Shown: one piece after another, positions 21,252 through 32,716 of the stretch
Position numbering within the stretch: the first letter of the stretch is position 1
Layout of the letters: the number at the start of each line of letters is the position of its first letter
Source: Zelopaecilomyces penicillatus
Lineage: Eukaryota > Ascomycota > Sordariomycetes > Hypocreales > Pseudodiploosporaceae
Assembly (NCBI GenBank): GCA_005765155.1
Contig: VCCP01000003.1
Coordinates: 3,224,001 to 3,288,000, forward strand
DNA: 64,000 nt
Direction: 5' to 3'
The notes under the pieces: generated by a model
What the model was told of the DNA's origin: nothing
Databases searched by the model: none
What the model saw: the letters and a program-made list of their open reading frames with translations, nothing else
Program-made: the position numbers and the translations under genes

Positions 21252-22283
21252 ATGGCGGCAGCGACGGCCCAAACAATGAAGGCTGTCTACCAGCTGGACC
21301 CAGCATCTTCTACACTTACCCGTGTTCAAATCCCAATCCCCACCCTCTCCGAACCCGACGAGCATATCATCCAAATCAAGGCAACAGCACCGTGTCTCGG
21401 CGAACTCGGCTGGGAGGTCAACTTCCCGGCCCAATTCCCACCGGAACGCCTAGTCACACGAGTTCCTTGCACCGAGTGCGCCGGCGTCGTGGTGTCTTCG
21501 CCGGCTTCAGGCAATAGCCCCTTCAAGCCCGGTGACGAGGTCTTCTTCCGCCTTGATGCCTTCCGGCCCGGATGCCTACAGGAGTACACTGTGGCCCGAA
21601 CTGCCGAGATTGCCCTGAAACCCAAGAGCCTCAGCTGGGTCGAGGCCGCGGCGACACCACTGAGCTCGCTGACAGCATGGCAGGGCTTGTTCGAGCAAGG
21701 TATCTTGAACAAGGAGGCGCTAAAGGGCAACGTAGAAGCACGGGAGAAGAACGCCACTTTGCGGGTGTTGATCACTGGGGCCGGTGGTGGTGTGGGAAGT
21801 TGGGCCGTTCAGCTTGCAGCGGCCGCTGGTGCGGGCGCCATCATCGCCGTGTCCGGGCCTTCAAAGGCAAATGACATCAAGAAGGCCGGTGCTACCGAAG
21901 TTGTGGACTACACAAAGCAATCGCTTGCCGAATGGGCAGACCAAGATGCCTCCCGACAGTGCGACATGGCCCTAGATTGCATCGGCGGCTCCTCACTTAC
22001 AGGATGCTGGTCGGCAGTCAAGGAAAACGGCACTTTACTCAGCGTTGCCGATTCTCCGGAAGATAGGAAGCCCGAGTCACTTAACAAGAAGCTTGCCGTC
22101 GCTACTTGGTTCCTCGTCGAGCCTAAAGGCAGTATCCTGGCTGAAATTGCGGACGCTGTGGATGCTGGCAAGGCATCACCTTGGATTGACAGTGTAGTCG
22201 AGTTTGACGACTATCAGAAGGCTTTTGATAGGGTTGAGAGTGGACATGCCAAGGGAAAGGTCATGATAAAGGTGGCACTCTAA
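21252..22283 (+). CDS. MDR-family zinc-independent dehydrogenase / quinone oxidoreductase-like protein
   Basis: Intronless, 343 aa. It has the medium-chain reductase layout: a GroES-like N-terminal domain (TMKAVYQLDPASS, LGELGWEVNF, PGDEVFFRLDAFRPG, LQEYTVART) and a Rossmann domain starting near residue 170 with LRVLITGAGGGVGSWAVQLA for NADP(H). The block VEAAATPLSSLTAWQGLFE is typical of quinone-reductase and enoyl-reductase subgroups. The zinc-binding His/Cys set of true alcohol dehydrogenases is not apparent. It probably reduces a quinone or an activated double bond in the cytosol; the substrate is unknown. No polyketide or peptide synthase lies nearby, so a trans-acting enoyl reductase role is not supported. 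The ATG at 21252 is chosen because the upstream codon is TTG. Confidence 0.88.
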   Translation: MAAATAQTMKAVYQLDPASSTLTRVQIPIPTLSEPDEHIIQIKATAPCLGELGWEVNFPAQFPPERLVTRVPCTECAGVVVSSPASGNSPFKPGDEVFFRLDAFRPGCLQEYTVARTAEIALKPKSLSWVEAAATPLSSLTAWQGLFEQGILNKEALKGNVEAREKNATLRVLITGAGGGVGSWAVQLAAAAGAGAIIAVSGPSKANDIKKAGATEVVDYTKQSLAEWADQDASRQCDMALDCIGGSSLTGCWSAVKENGTLLSVADSPEDRKPESLNKKLAVATWFLVEPKGSILAEIADAVDAGKASPWIDSVVEFDDYQKAFDRVESGHAKGKVMIKVAL

Positions 22284-25186
22284 GATGCCGGAGAACAAGC
22301 TCAGCCTGAGCTTAGGGGGTACCTGTATATTTCCTGTGATTTGAGTATTCAGAAAGAAAAAAAGATTTCGCTGTCTTGGAGTTGGAATGATTTGTCTCTT
22401 TGGGGAGGTGGTTAATACACGATGGTTACGGTAGCTGATTCCTATGCGGTGTCTCGCTCTATTCGTTTGTCAAGGTCAACGGTATTCAATAACGAGTTTT
22501 CTTCATAATATGCATTCTAAATGTGCCTTGCCTTTTGCCGCGCGTCTGCTGTGTTCTTGAAGTCCTAGGATCAATCACCTGAGGCGGGTCTTTGCAAGGT
22601 TTCAATGTAATAACAAGCAGAGGACAACATCCGCTCGCCCGGGACAATCAAAAGTTTTAAAACCAAATGCTCGCATGATGTAGTAAGATAATACATGAGG
22701 CAGCCTTCGGCCAGCATCCGTACTGTACCGTTACATGTGCCTATTTGCGTCTCTTTTTTTATACCCATCGTCGGAGATCAGGGTAGGTGATGTGTAGCAG
22801 CCATTATATATGGGGAGGGGATTGAAGGTGGCTTTGTGCACCCCCTGCGAACACACCTCCGCATAATTCCGGCTATTTCTGATGAACTGTAGTCGGCAGT
22901 TGGGCGGAAGGCCACCCGGTTTATGCTTCAATATAGGTAGATGAGAGGTTTGTGTCAACAATGAGGCGCAGCGCCTCCGATCTTGAATCAAGTGCTGGGA
23001 GGCTGCTATTTTGGTACATTCCCAGGCCAAGAGCATAGTACTCAAGCCACTGCAATGCAATGCAGTACAATAATAATCGCATGTAACAGTGTCATTGCGT
23101 GAGAGGCTGTGGCCACCGGGCCGCGTAACTCTATCTCAGTCGTGGCAATGCAATGCTCCATAGGGAAGTGGGTATTATCGAAGAGGTAAATAGAGTTGCT
23201 GGTGCATCATGCGAGCACAACGCGTTGCAAGCGGATACCGACAGTGAAACATGATGCACACTCTCATTGACTGCTTTGGTTGGGTGGTGTTGGGGGCCGT
23301 GTAGCGTGGCACGAAGCCTTGGGATGGAAGCAAAGCAATGATCTGAAGAGACGAGTTCTTCATTTCATTGACCCATCGACAATGAATTGCCGCTTTGTTA
23401 TTCCCGAGTTTTGATGGCAGCTGCAGCTAGCCAAGCCGAATAAGCCCAATTTCTCACCAATTTGACCGAATTCACGCATCGATGTCATATAAGTCTGTGC
23501 TTCACACGCCTGCTGTTGCTGCTCACAGTTCCCTCCCCTGAAAGTAATGGGCCGTTCGTACAACGTGAATAATAGCGCAAACCTTGAGGCCATACTGTAC
23601 ATACAACACGTTCGTGCCTTGCCCAACATGGCAACACAGCACACGACACAATGCCCGTCCGGATCGTCGCCTTCGGGCATCCCATTCCGACCACCCGCCG
23701 ATCCTTGCTTTTGTGCAAAACTATTTCCAGGTAAATCTGTGATGAGCACACCTCGTCATTGCCAAGTCATGCCGGCACGCAGGCCAGCCAAGACATGGTT
23801 GCGCGTCCCCCTACCTCCCTCCCCCCCTAAGAAAAAAAAAAGAGAGAGCCAGCCCAACGAGATTTGTCTCTTCATTGTGGCTGCGATGCGGTAGAGCGCG
23901 CACTTTTGTTATTTAAAATGACTACCTACATACAACTACGTGGCAAGGCATTGCACTAATAACGTCGTAAAACCCTCTTACCAGCCACTTAGGTCTTGGC
24001 GATAGGTAGACTGGGGTTTCACGTTGAGTTGGGGAACGGACGAATGCCGATGCAGCTGTGGGGGGATTGAGAGAAGAGAGTCAATGCTGGTACTCGTTGT
24101 TTTATGCGGTCAAACAAACAAACAAACAAGCGCAGGTAAGGTAGGTATCAAGTAGAGTACACACGATGTCGGCCTGTCGGACTTGACGAACAGGCGGCTC
24201 TGGTTCATCACTCCCCCTATCCCTGGACCAGTTGGCTTCGGAATGGAAATGGGCAGCGCAGATCTTAATTGACTAGCAATTCTGCCTCACCAGATATTCC
24301 CGTCGTACGTAATTAGCAGCCATGAATCGAGCCATTGCTCTCGCCAAGGCCCGAGCTCACCCGGTTGGACCTTGTAATGATGGATGTGTGTATTGGTTGG
24401 TACCTGGATGAGCAGGGTATTCGATGACATCCCACGGCCCAGCATAGACTACTGTTGATGCTGGGCTACACAAGATGATTGAATCAAATCTAGGTAGTTA
24501 GTAGGTCTGGACAGCAGTATAAGGTATTATCGATTGAAGGGCATTCAGAAGAGACTATATACAATGGTAGAGAAACGTTCTAGGTATTGAATTTGGACAC
24601 AACCATCTTGACAATGGTAATAAGACATCCGTACAGGGTTAGTACCTCATATATGATATAACCAAACTGGGTATAATTACAAAGTGACAAACAGGCGACA
24701 TTGAGGCACAATGACTTGTACCTTGCTTGAACTTGGACTTGGACTTGCAAGCCCCCAAAGATCCGGCGTCTGGTGGTGGCTGACAGGCTGGGCAAAGCTC
24801 CGACTCGGGTACTCCCCGAGAGTGGCTAGTACTGGTACCTGAATGTTTCATTACAGATGTTCTGCTGGCAGTGTACAGTGGGGTACAGTACTGGAGTGTG
24901 ATCACAACGGTGGTACAGGTACTAATTACAGCATACCTGCCAAAAGGGTGCATGGGCCATGACGTAGGGACTCGTGGCTCAACCCTCTTGGTCTGAGACG
25001 CCGAATTGAGATGAACCAAGGCTGTTGATAAATATATCCTCCTCCCTCCCCCTATTTGGTTGAATATTTCAAGCCAAACCAAAAGTCAATCTACACAATA
25101 CTTTGATTCGCTATTATCTCTCGCAAATCATCACTCTGCCTACCAACACCAACCCAATAACACACACACACACCCTCACACACACC
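22284..25186. other. Gene-free stretch of about 2.9 kb
   Basis: It separates two plus-strand genes. The right edge holds the promoter of the surface-protein gene, including an AT-rich TATA-like ataaatatat near 25028 and a CA-rich leader at 25161-25186. Small AAAC repeats lie near 24113. No supported coding frame, tRNA or transposon. Confidence 0.5.
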
Positions 25187-25965
25187 ATGTATACCCTCAA
25201 CACCGTCGCCTTGGCTATTGCGCCCCTGGCTCTGCTCGCCCAAGCCGTTGACTTCGACATCAGCGATGCCCCCACGTCCTGCAAGACCATCTGTGGCCCT
25301 CTGGGCGAGCTGTCCAACAAGTGTGACATCGACCTGAGGAGCGACATTGACCGTGACGAGCGACTGCTCGAGAATCAGTGCATCTGCACCAACAAGAGCT
25401 TCGACGTTGCCAAGTTTGCTGCGCTCTGCGCCGACTGCATGCACCAGAGCGCTAGCAATAAGAAGCGTCAAGACAATGATGATGATGATGACGATGACCA
25501 CCGTGATCGAGCTGACCGAGACGATATCCGAGGTAGGTTTCACTTTACATCCACCAGCTACCCCTGAATTTGCCCTTGCTAATAACGACATCTGTATGTA
25601 TAGATATCGATAATCTTATGAGCACCTGCGGTTTCTCCAGCACACAGTACAACCCTTCTGCCACAGGCGAAGTCCAGAGCATCACCGTTGCGGTCACAAA
25701 GCCAACCGACATCAGTCAACTCACCACAACCCTCACCGGTGGCAACGCGCCCGTCAGCAGCAGCAGTAGCAGCAACAGCCAGACGACAAGCAGTGGAGCT
25801 TCTCCAGTAACATCTGGCACACAGACTACGGGCAGCCAGACCGACGGCTCTCAGACGTCGAGCAGCAGCAGCCCTACTAATTCGGACAATGCTGCTGGCT
25901 CCATTGCAGCCAATATTCTGTACTACGGTGGTGCGGCTATCGCTGGCGGTATGCTGCTTCTGTAA
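25187..25965 (+). CDS. GPI-anchored eight-cysteine cell-surface protein
   Basis: Two exons (25187-25532, 25604-25965) give 235 aa. Order: signal peptide (MYTLNTVALAIAPLALLAQA), a domain with eight Cys (SCKTIC, NKC, NQCIC, LCADC, STC), an acidic Asp run near residue 100, a Ser/Thr/Gly-rich stalk of about 80 residues likely to be O-glycosylated, and a C-terminal hydrophobic tail (AGSIAANILYYGGAAIAGGM) without following basic residues, as in GPI signals. The spacing recalls but does not match the CFEM domain, since the second half is much shorter. KKRQ before the Asp run could be a kexin site. Likely located in the wall or plasma membrane. The role could be structural, adhesive or in iron or haem binding; none is shown. 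Confidence 0.82.
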
Positions 25966-27309
25966 TTGGAGCTCAGGATGCGGGAAAGTCAAGTGGTTTA
26001 CTGTGAATTTTCTTTGTATTTTCGGAAACACAAATTGTGAGCCGGGCATGTAGAGAGAGAGAAAGGATTTATGAGACAATAATGATAGTCGTTTAGCAAA
26101 TAACATTGTTTATAGTTTAGATTGTGTCCTTCCCGAAGCCGGGGGGGGGGGGGGAATCTGAGAATTGATGCTTCAACTTTATGCTTGGGTTAGGGTTAAA
26201 AGTGATGACTACGTAGAAACTTTCCAAAATGCTCTCCTACCACTAACTATAGTTAGGTACGTTATAAACGCAAAAGACCAAACTCTAGACACATAGGATT
26301 AGGACTAGTTTATTTTCCCCTTGCCAGTCCGCAGTACGTTAAATTTGCCAGCATGAAGCCACGCCAGCCATGGACAGAGTGGCGTGCCAGAATATCTTCC
26401 GAATGCACACCCTCTTTAGGTGATATTGAGACCTGTGCCGCTACTGCAAGCCACCCTGCCTAGGTATAAATTGGGAAAATCATTGCTGATTAATATAAGA
26501 ACTGGTTAGCACAAGGCAGCGAGTTTACAGTATCGGCAAGACATGAGTACAAGCTTTGCTTGTCTCTGCACATCCCTTCCTCGGCTTATAGCCGTTGTAA
26601 ACGTTGTAAAGTCTATTCATTACAGCAGTCCGCTAATTTAACAGTAGAATATAGAATGTACTTTGTCATAGCGGATCTATAATGTCTCATCATATATGTT
26701 CGCATTAATTACCATGCTGCTATAATAGACAGGTACACTCTCACCCTACGTGGGGTGCATCAATTCCATCCAACAAGTGTTCAACTCAGTCATTCAATTG
26801 CCATTACGCACAAATTGTCCGCTTGCAGACTAAACCCCGCTGAAAGTGGGAGAAGATCTGCAAACAGGGCACCAATTGACGAATAAAAAGCGCCAATTAT
26901 GGCCCATTACCCCATGAGCTTTTTTATGTGTGGGGGGATATTGGAAAACCCCGGATTTGCCAGGGCCTGCAAAGCCTGGTTAAATGCTACATCGGATGAA
27001 CTGGAGTGAGGGGGGGTTGGGGTTGGGATTCGCCGTGTTGCTGACGCTGAGAAATTTCCTCATAATAAAGTCCATGCCGGCTAACTAGTCGGAGGGAATA
27101 AGAAGCCCCGCCTCTCCAATCGAGCCTTGGCTTGCTATTGAATTGAGGGGAATTTTTGCTTTGAGTTGAAGATGAAGATTGATCTCTAGCAGGCAGACAG
27201 TTAAAGAGCTCCAGTGCACGTTTAAATCACTATAGGTACCTATCGAGCTCAACATTACAGCACCTGTACTGAGCGCTATTGGCACTGAAACGACCCAGCC
27301 GCGGACGCC
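25966..27309. other. Intergenic region upstream of the GH92 gene
   Basis: It holds a 14-G run at 26141-26154, a short telomere-like GGGTTAGGGTTA at 26187-26198 and AT-rich DNA. No credible coding frame. The GH92 promoter should lie at the right end, but no clear TATA box is seen. Confidence 0.5.
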
Positions 27310-29904
27310 ATGCGCCACTTCAACTCCCTCAGCGTCTTGGCTGCTCTCTTGGCATCACCATCAGCAGCTTCACCATCAACACCACCTTCCATCGCTGCTG
27401 ACCACGGATCTCGAGATGCAGCTACCAAATCTTCCTCCTACCATGCCGGGGCCGGCGTCCTGCGGCACGTCAACCCGCTCGTGGGCACGCGTGGCGGCTC
27501 TCCCAACGACAATGGTGGTATGATTCCCTCTATTGCGCCGCCCTTTGCTATGACCCGTTGGACGCCGCAAACACGCGAGAACTTCATCTCACAGGTGCCC
27601 TATTCTGATCATGATCGCCGCCTGCATGGATTTCAGGCGACACACCAGCCCGCCATCTGGATGGGTGAGAATGGCAACATGGTGCTGATGCCGGGCATGG
27701 GCGACGTGCGGCCGCTCTTCCGTCATCGTGGGCTGGCGTTTCGGAAGCAGGATGAACGGAGTACGGCCTATGTGTATGAAACGGTCCTGGATGTCGACTC
27801 TGTTGGCGACTATGGCTGGAATCTGACTGAGGAATGGGCCTCGCAGGAGTTTGGAAAGCAGTGCCCGCCGTGTCCTGGAGGCGAGTCGCCAATTTCAGAT
27901 TCAGTATCCGAAGGCGCCAACGGTCGCGTGAGGCGAAGGGATCTCTTGAACCGGCTTCCAGAGTTACAAGATCCTTATGGACCTCGGTCTCTGACAAACT
28001 CATCCGATGAATATGAGGGACAGACGTACAAGAAATCCATCAGAGCAGCCCTGAGTGCGACCGCACACGTTGGCCATTTACGAGTCGACTTCTCTCATCA
28101 GAGTGGGAAGCAGGATCCTTATTTTACTATCCAGGCAAGTCGTCTCAACTGGACTGGCCAGGTACACATTGATACCGCTAGGCGAGAGGTTTCTGGCAAC
28201 AATAACCAACGTCATGACTGGGCTTTGGGGCCAGTCAACCCCAAATCTTTCAAGATGTACTTTGTCTCTAGATTTTCCGCACCTTTCAGCTCTCATGGGG
28301 TCACCCAGGCTGGCAAAATAAAAAAGGGAGTAAGCAAAGCGGAAGGAAAGTACACAGGCGCATTTGTCACCTTTGCAAAGGACACACAACGGGTCGAAGT
28401 CCGCACCGGCATCTCATTCGTGAGCATCGATCAGGCACGCCGAAATCTCGACTTGGAGATTCCTGACGGCAAGTCGTTCGAATCTACGGTTGAGAGTGCT
28501 AAACACGCCTGGCTGGAGAAGCTCGGTCGCGTGAGTGTCTCCGGAGTAAACAAGACAGACCCGGAGCACGATCCAAAGACCATATTTTACACCAGTCTCT
28601 TTCACGCATTGCAGTACCCGAATGACTTTTCGGAGCCGACAACCAAGGTTCAGGGTGGAAAACGCCGATTCTACAGCGGATACACAGATAGCATTCACGA
28701 GGAGGATGATTCTTACTATCAGTCGTGGTCTATCTGGGATACATACCGGGCTGAGCACTCACTGCTGACTTTGTTTGCACCAGAGCGTATTGATTCCATG
28801 ATGCGCTCGCTGTTGCGCATATTTGACTGGTCTGGTCGCCTGCCGATCTGGGCCAACATGGTCGAGACTAATATCATGATTTCGACTAACGCCGATGCTG
28901 TACTGGCGAACGCCCTGGTTCGAGGCTTCAAAAACTTTGATATTAGAAAGGCGTGGAAGGCCGTTCATAAGAATGCATATGTACCCCCTGAGAAGGACAC
29001 TGAGACACTCTACTATGATCGAGAACCCTACACTCCGCACGAGGCTCGCGCCGGGCTGACGAGCTACCTGGAGCGCGGTTGGGTTGATAACGATCGCTGG
29101 GCAGAGTCAGCGAGTCGTACTCTCGACTACGCTCTCAATGACTACGCTGCGGCTGTGGTAGCAACGCACGCTGGTGATCACAAAGCGGCAGCAGAGCTCA
29201 TGCTTCGCAGCAACAATTTTGTTAAAATCTGGAACCCCAAGACTGAGTTCATGCAGGCACGCAATGCTAACGGTAGCTGGGCGAGGGAGGACTGGGGGTG
29301 GACCGAGGGTGACAACTGGGTTTACACCTTTGATGTGATGCATAACTCAAGTGGCCTTGCCTCGCTCTTCAAGGACGGGAAGCGCGGCTTGAAAGCCAAG
29401 CTAGACGAGCACTTTTCCGGCGGTCACAACATGCACAGCAACGAGCCGTCTCACCACGTGCCCTATCTATACTCATCCATCGGCTTGCCCTCCGATGCGT
29501 CTAGACAAGTGCGCCAGCTCGCATGGGACAACTACAACGCGACGGCCGCTGGCCTAAGTGGTAACGAAGATCTAGGCCAGATGAGCGCCTGGTACTTTTT
29601 CTCCGCACTGGGCTTCTACCCCGTGAACCCGGCCAGCGACGAGTACGTCGTGGCGGCGCCGTTCTTTGACAAGGTAGAGATTGCGCTGCCGGCGGGACCT
29701 GGGGTCCGTAGTGGGGGTGGGAAGCTGGTGATTTCGGCGCCCGGAGCCGGGACGGGTAATAAGTTGTACGTCAAGGGGCTCAAGGTGGACGGGAAGAGCG
29801 TCGATAGGCCGGTGTTGCGGCATGGACAGATTGTTGGGGCGTGTAAGATTGAGTTTGAGATGAGTGCGACGCCGACGACGTGGGGGAAGAAGGGGACGGA
29901 TTAA
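27310..29904 (+). CDS. Secreted GH92 alpha-mannosidase
   Basis: Intronless, 864 aa. GH92 enzymes are Ca2+-dependent inverting exo-alpha-mannosidases, mostly acting on alpha-1,2-mannose of N-glycans and fungal mannans. Residues 1-20 form a signal peptide (MRHFNSLSVLAALLASPSAA). Family blocks: NPLVGTRGGSPNDNGGMIPS (55-74), PFAMTRWTPQT, HGFQATHQPAIWMGENG, SYYQSWSIWDTYRAEHSLLT, INADAV-like STNADAVLANAL, GYLERG-like SYLERGWV, and GNEDLGQMSAWYFFSALGFY (751-770), the block that carries catalytic carboxylates in this family. A low-complexity insert near 190-240 contains RRRD, perhaps a processing site. Probably secreted and used for glycan scavenging or wall remodelling. Confidence 0.93.
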   Translation: MRHFNSLSVLAALLASPSAASPSTPPSIAADHGSRDAATKSSSYHAGAGVLRHVNPLVGTRGGSPNDNGGMIPSIAPPFAMTRWTPQTRENFISQVPYSDHDRRLHGFQATHQPAIWMGENGNMVLMPGMGDVRPLFRHRGLAFRKQDERSTAYVYETVLDVDSVGDYGWNLTEEWASQEFGKQCPPCPGGESPISDSVSEGANGRVRRRDLLNRLPELQDPYGPRSLTNSSDEYEGQTYKKSIRAALSATAHVGHLRVDFSHQSGKQDPYFTIQASRLNWTGQVHIDTARREVSGNNNQRHDWALGPVNPKSFKMYFVSRFSAPFSSHGVTQAGKIKKGVSKAEGKYTGAFVTFAKDTQRVEVRTGISFVSIDQARRNLDLEIPDGKSFESTVESAKHAWLEKLGRVSVSGVNKTDPEHDPKTIFYTSLFHALQYPNDFSEPTTKVQGGKRRFYSGYTDSIHEEDDSYYQSWSIWDTYRAEHSLLTLFAPERIDSMMRSLLRIFDWSGRLPIWANMVETNIMISTNADAVLANALVRGFKNFDIRKAWKAVHKNAYVPPEKDTETLYYDREPYTPHEARAGLTSYLERGWVDNDRWAESASRTLDYALNDYAAAVVATHAGDHKAAAELMLRSNNFVKIWNPKTEFMQARNANGSWAREDWGWTEGDNWVYTFDVMHNSSGLASLFKDGKRGLKAKLDEHFSGGHNMHSNEPSHHVPYLYSSIGLPSDASRQVRQLAWDNYNATAAGLSGNEDLGQMSAWYFFSALGFYPVNPASDEYVVAAPFFDKVEIALPAGPGVRSGGGKLVISAPGAGTGNKLYVKGLKVDGKSVDRPVLRHGQIVGACKIEFEMSATPTTWGKKGTD

Positions 29905-30118
29905 ATGAAGAGAGAGCAAATGAGAAAAACGTCTACTTCTAAAACTAGTTATTACACCATGTTCATTGTCTTGTGTAAACGTCCCAAGCTGCTATTTGAA
30001 ATTGTATGTCCTCCAATGATCTTAACATAACTCTGGGCTTTTACATCAACATGCCATGCCATGATCCGACCAGGGGAAACTAATTACATGAATGTAGCAA
30101 AATTCCTGACTCCCTGAA

Positions 30119-30702
30119 CTACCATCCAAGAGAGTGCGATGTATCGCTGTCATCAGACCAGTACAAGTTGAATTGGGACTGTTCATCCGAGAGGCTATTA
30201 TACCTATGCTTGTTCGACGTTTGCTTGCCGACAGTTGACCTTTTCCGTACCTGAGTATGTTTTCTTGAACTGTCATGTGCTCCTGTGCGTCTTTGATCTA
30301 CTACTACATTATCAGTCAGTACTTTTTTTTCTCTCCTTACCTTTTTCTTTCTGTCTTTTTCTGTCTGCATGTGAGTGCCTGATCTCTTTTGTGTATTTTC
30401 CCCCAAAAAACTAAAAAAAACTTACCTGGCGGAGTTGGCCACCTAGAGCGAGGCTCAACCTCTTCCTCTTCCTCTTCCTCCTCCTCCTCCTCATTTTCCT
30501 TCTTTACGGTTTCACCTCTCTTTGCTGTGTATCCAGCTACAACACTGGCTAGGGTTGGGAGTTGTAACACAAGATTGAACAATGTTCGCGCGCAGGGATT
30601 CAAGTAAAATTCCCAGATGGCTTTGATGGTGCGACATAGAGTGCAGAAATATGAGATGAGCTGCGCATTTGAGACTTTGTGGGAAAATTTAGGCAAGGCC
30701 AT
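30119..30702 (-). CDS. Hypothetical protein with a Glu tract
   Basis: Two exons (30426-30702, 30119-30297) with a gtaagt donor and gtagtag acceptor give 151 aa in frame. The N-terminal 60 residues contain hydrophobic, helical sequence with four Cys (SYFCTLCRTIKAIWEFYLNP). A run of about eleven Glu follows near residues 73-83, then a basic Ser/Arg/Lys-rich stretch and an acidic end (YWSDDSDTSHSLGW). I recognise no family. The 3' half is confirmed only by frame agreement across the intron. A nuclear or chromatin-type low-complexity protein is possible, but nothing shows it. The stop codon is 215 bp from that of GH92, so the two are convergent. Confidence 0.55.
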
Positions 30703-31437
30703 GATGGTGGCGCATATGGTGATGTTTTTTTTTATTTGATTGAAGTTGGCCGATGCAATAAGACGTCAGGTCTACTGGAGTTAAAAAAAACCGAAGAAGA
30801 AGAAAAAAGAAGAAAATAATCATGCTGTTGCGTTGTTTGCGTAGCTCAGCTCCTTATAAGTGGTGTCTTCAATTTATGGCAATATGAAAGGCTGAGGTTG
30901 TTCATGGTCTTGAGACGATACTGTTCAAAATACGAAGTGGTAATATGTCAAAAAGGAAAGAAAAAAAAAGGTTGCATAACTGAATTATGGAACAGAAACC
31001 AAACCAACAAAGAGAGAAAAACAGGGTTATATTGTAGAGAACAATTGGGGAAATACACCAACCACCATAGTGTTCATACCGATTACAGAAAAGCTAGCCT
31101 ATACCTTTTCATATACGGTGATCAATGTAGATGAAAATGATTTATTATGATGAATAACCAAGGATAAATAACCAAGGGTCGGGAGGTTACAATAAAAATA
31201 CAATCAACTAGGCCGATGGCTTGTTCAAATAACTTAACTCGGTTTGCTTCCACTAAATAATATGCCAGTCCAACAGCTTTTAATATGTGGTTCATAGATA
31301 ATGGTGGAAACTACACATGTTGATGTTGTTGGCCCATTCGCGGACCTCATCATGTGAACAAAACCCTACACCTGATCATCTCCGCCATTAGGCCTCGATG
31401 GCCACCACTTCAATTTCCAAACACTTTCCTCATCAAA
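30703..31437. other. Divergent intergenic region
   Basis: AT-rich promoter DNA between the Glu-tract gene and the IFI6-like gene, with A-rich purine runs near 30780-30815. No supported coding frame. Confidence 0.5.
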
Positions 31438-32037
31438 ATGTCAAATTTATCTGCTGTTTATCAAAGCATAGCAGTTTCAATCTTCGCTCGCGTTAACAAA
31501 ATGCCAGCCCTGCTAGTCACCCTTCCCTATATACAGGACCACGGAAGCGACTGGTTCGACAACATCCCCCCAGTATGGAAATCATTTGTCGACTGGCTCT
31601 CTGAACCTTGTGAGTTGCCAGCATCTTGAAAGAACAAGTTTTTATTCCCTTGAAAAAGCAAGAAGTACTAATAGCTTTTTCAAGATGTTTTGGCAGTCAT
31701 TATAGCCTGGGCAGTCACGTTTACAGTTCTTTGCACTCTCATTCTTTGTCTGGGCTTTGGACCCGTCGGCATTGGTGCTGGTATGTTTTTATTGCTAACC
31801 TTGAATAAAAAACCAACGGCTAGCTAACGATTAATAATTTCCAAAATTCAAGGGACTCTTGCTGCGGCTTTTCAATCTTGGATGTACGCCGGCTTTACGC
31901 CTGCGGGTGGCATCTTTGCAACATTGACGATTATGGCTATGCTTGGGACTTTGATGCCGGCCGCTGCCATATGTTCTATGTTTGTCGCTACGGGGGTTGC
32001 AATAGCAGTGTGGGCATGTGATGTTGGTCGTCCATAG
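31438..32037 (+). CDS. IFI6/ISG12 (IFI-6-16 family)-like membrane protein
   Basis: Three exons (31438-31609, 31697-31780, 31853-32037) close in frame to 146 aa. The N-terminal 57 residues are soluble and include PYIQDHGSDWFDNIPPVWKS. The rest is strongly hydrophobic: FIIAWAVTFTVLCTLILCLG, then the family-like FGPVGIGAGTLAAAFQSWMY, AGFTPAGGIFATLTIMAMLG and a last hydrophobic segment ending VWACDVGRP. The G-x-GAGTLAAAFQS and AGGIFATL pattern is that of the IFI-6-16 family, whose animal members are interferon-induced membrane proteins of mitochondria or ER that modulate apoptosis. Fungal members exist, but their role is not established. The ATG at 31438 is used because the upstream in-frame start is GTG. 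Confidence 0.75.
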
Positions 32038-32716
32038 GGAGCAATGTCAACAGTACAGAGTAGATGGATAAATGTTCCATTAGCTCTCTAATATGGGTAT
32101 TACAAAAAATCAGGATGTACCGATGGTATGCTATGACTACCTAAAATCAATACCATAAAGCCAAGAACATGTCAAGTTGTCATGGAGGCTGTCTATTGTG
32201 TTGTGTGAACTTGTCCAAGGTCGGGGTGTCTGTTGATTGCCAAGAGAAGTGAGGCGTGCTGGCAGCAGGCGCTAGAACCCCCGGCTGTCCCGTAGACTGC
32301 CCGCTGTCAGGCACCCTAGAAGCCCCCAAATACCCCGCAGTCAGCCGACACGAGGCGCACTCGCCGCTAAATTGCCCGCATTCCACAGCGGGTGTTGTAC
32401 AGCATTTATAGCGCCTGCAGGCTCAAAGGTCTCGACCGCCTTGTTTGTTTCATGGAAAGCCCCTCAGTCAGCCTTTCATGCCACCATGGAACCAACCAAC
32501 TCCAAACAACCTCACAGGTCTCCATACACACCATGAAGATGCGCCATGTGTCTGCATCAAGGTGTGTGGGATGCTGGATAATCAGTCCATCATCAAATTT
32601 CAGTGTTATCCAGTTTCCAACGACCGATCCGCATCTTTTTATGGCGAGAACAGAGACCGGTGCAGCCCGCCCAGCTTGACCAACATCACCAGTCACCAGT
32701 AACCAACCCAAGCACA
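32038..32716. other. Intergenic region
   Basis: Between two plus-strand genes. Repeated CCCG/CCCC-rich sequence around 32270-32390 gives overlapping open frames on both strands, none family-like. It should contain the promoter of the zinc/H...NC gene. Confidence 0.5.

Noticed and set aside
21252..22283. Oxidoreductase as a trans-enoyl reductase of a polyketide cluster
   Set aside because: No polyketide or peptide synthase, cytochrome P450 or cluster regulator is present in the window.
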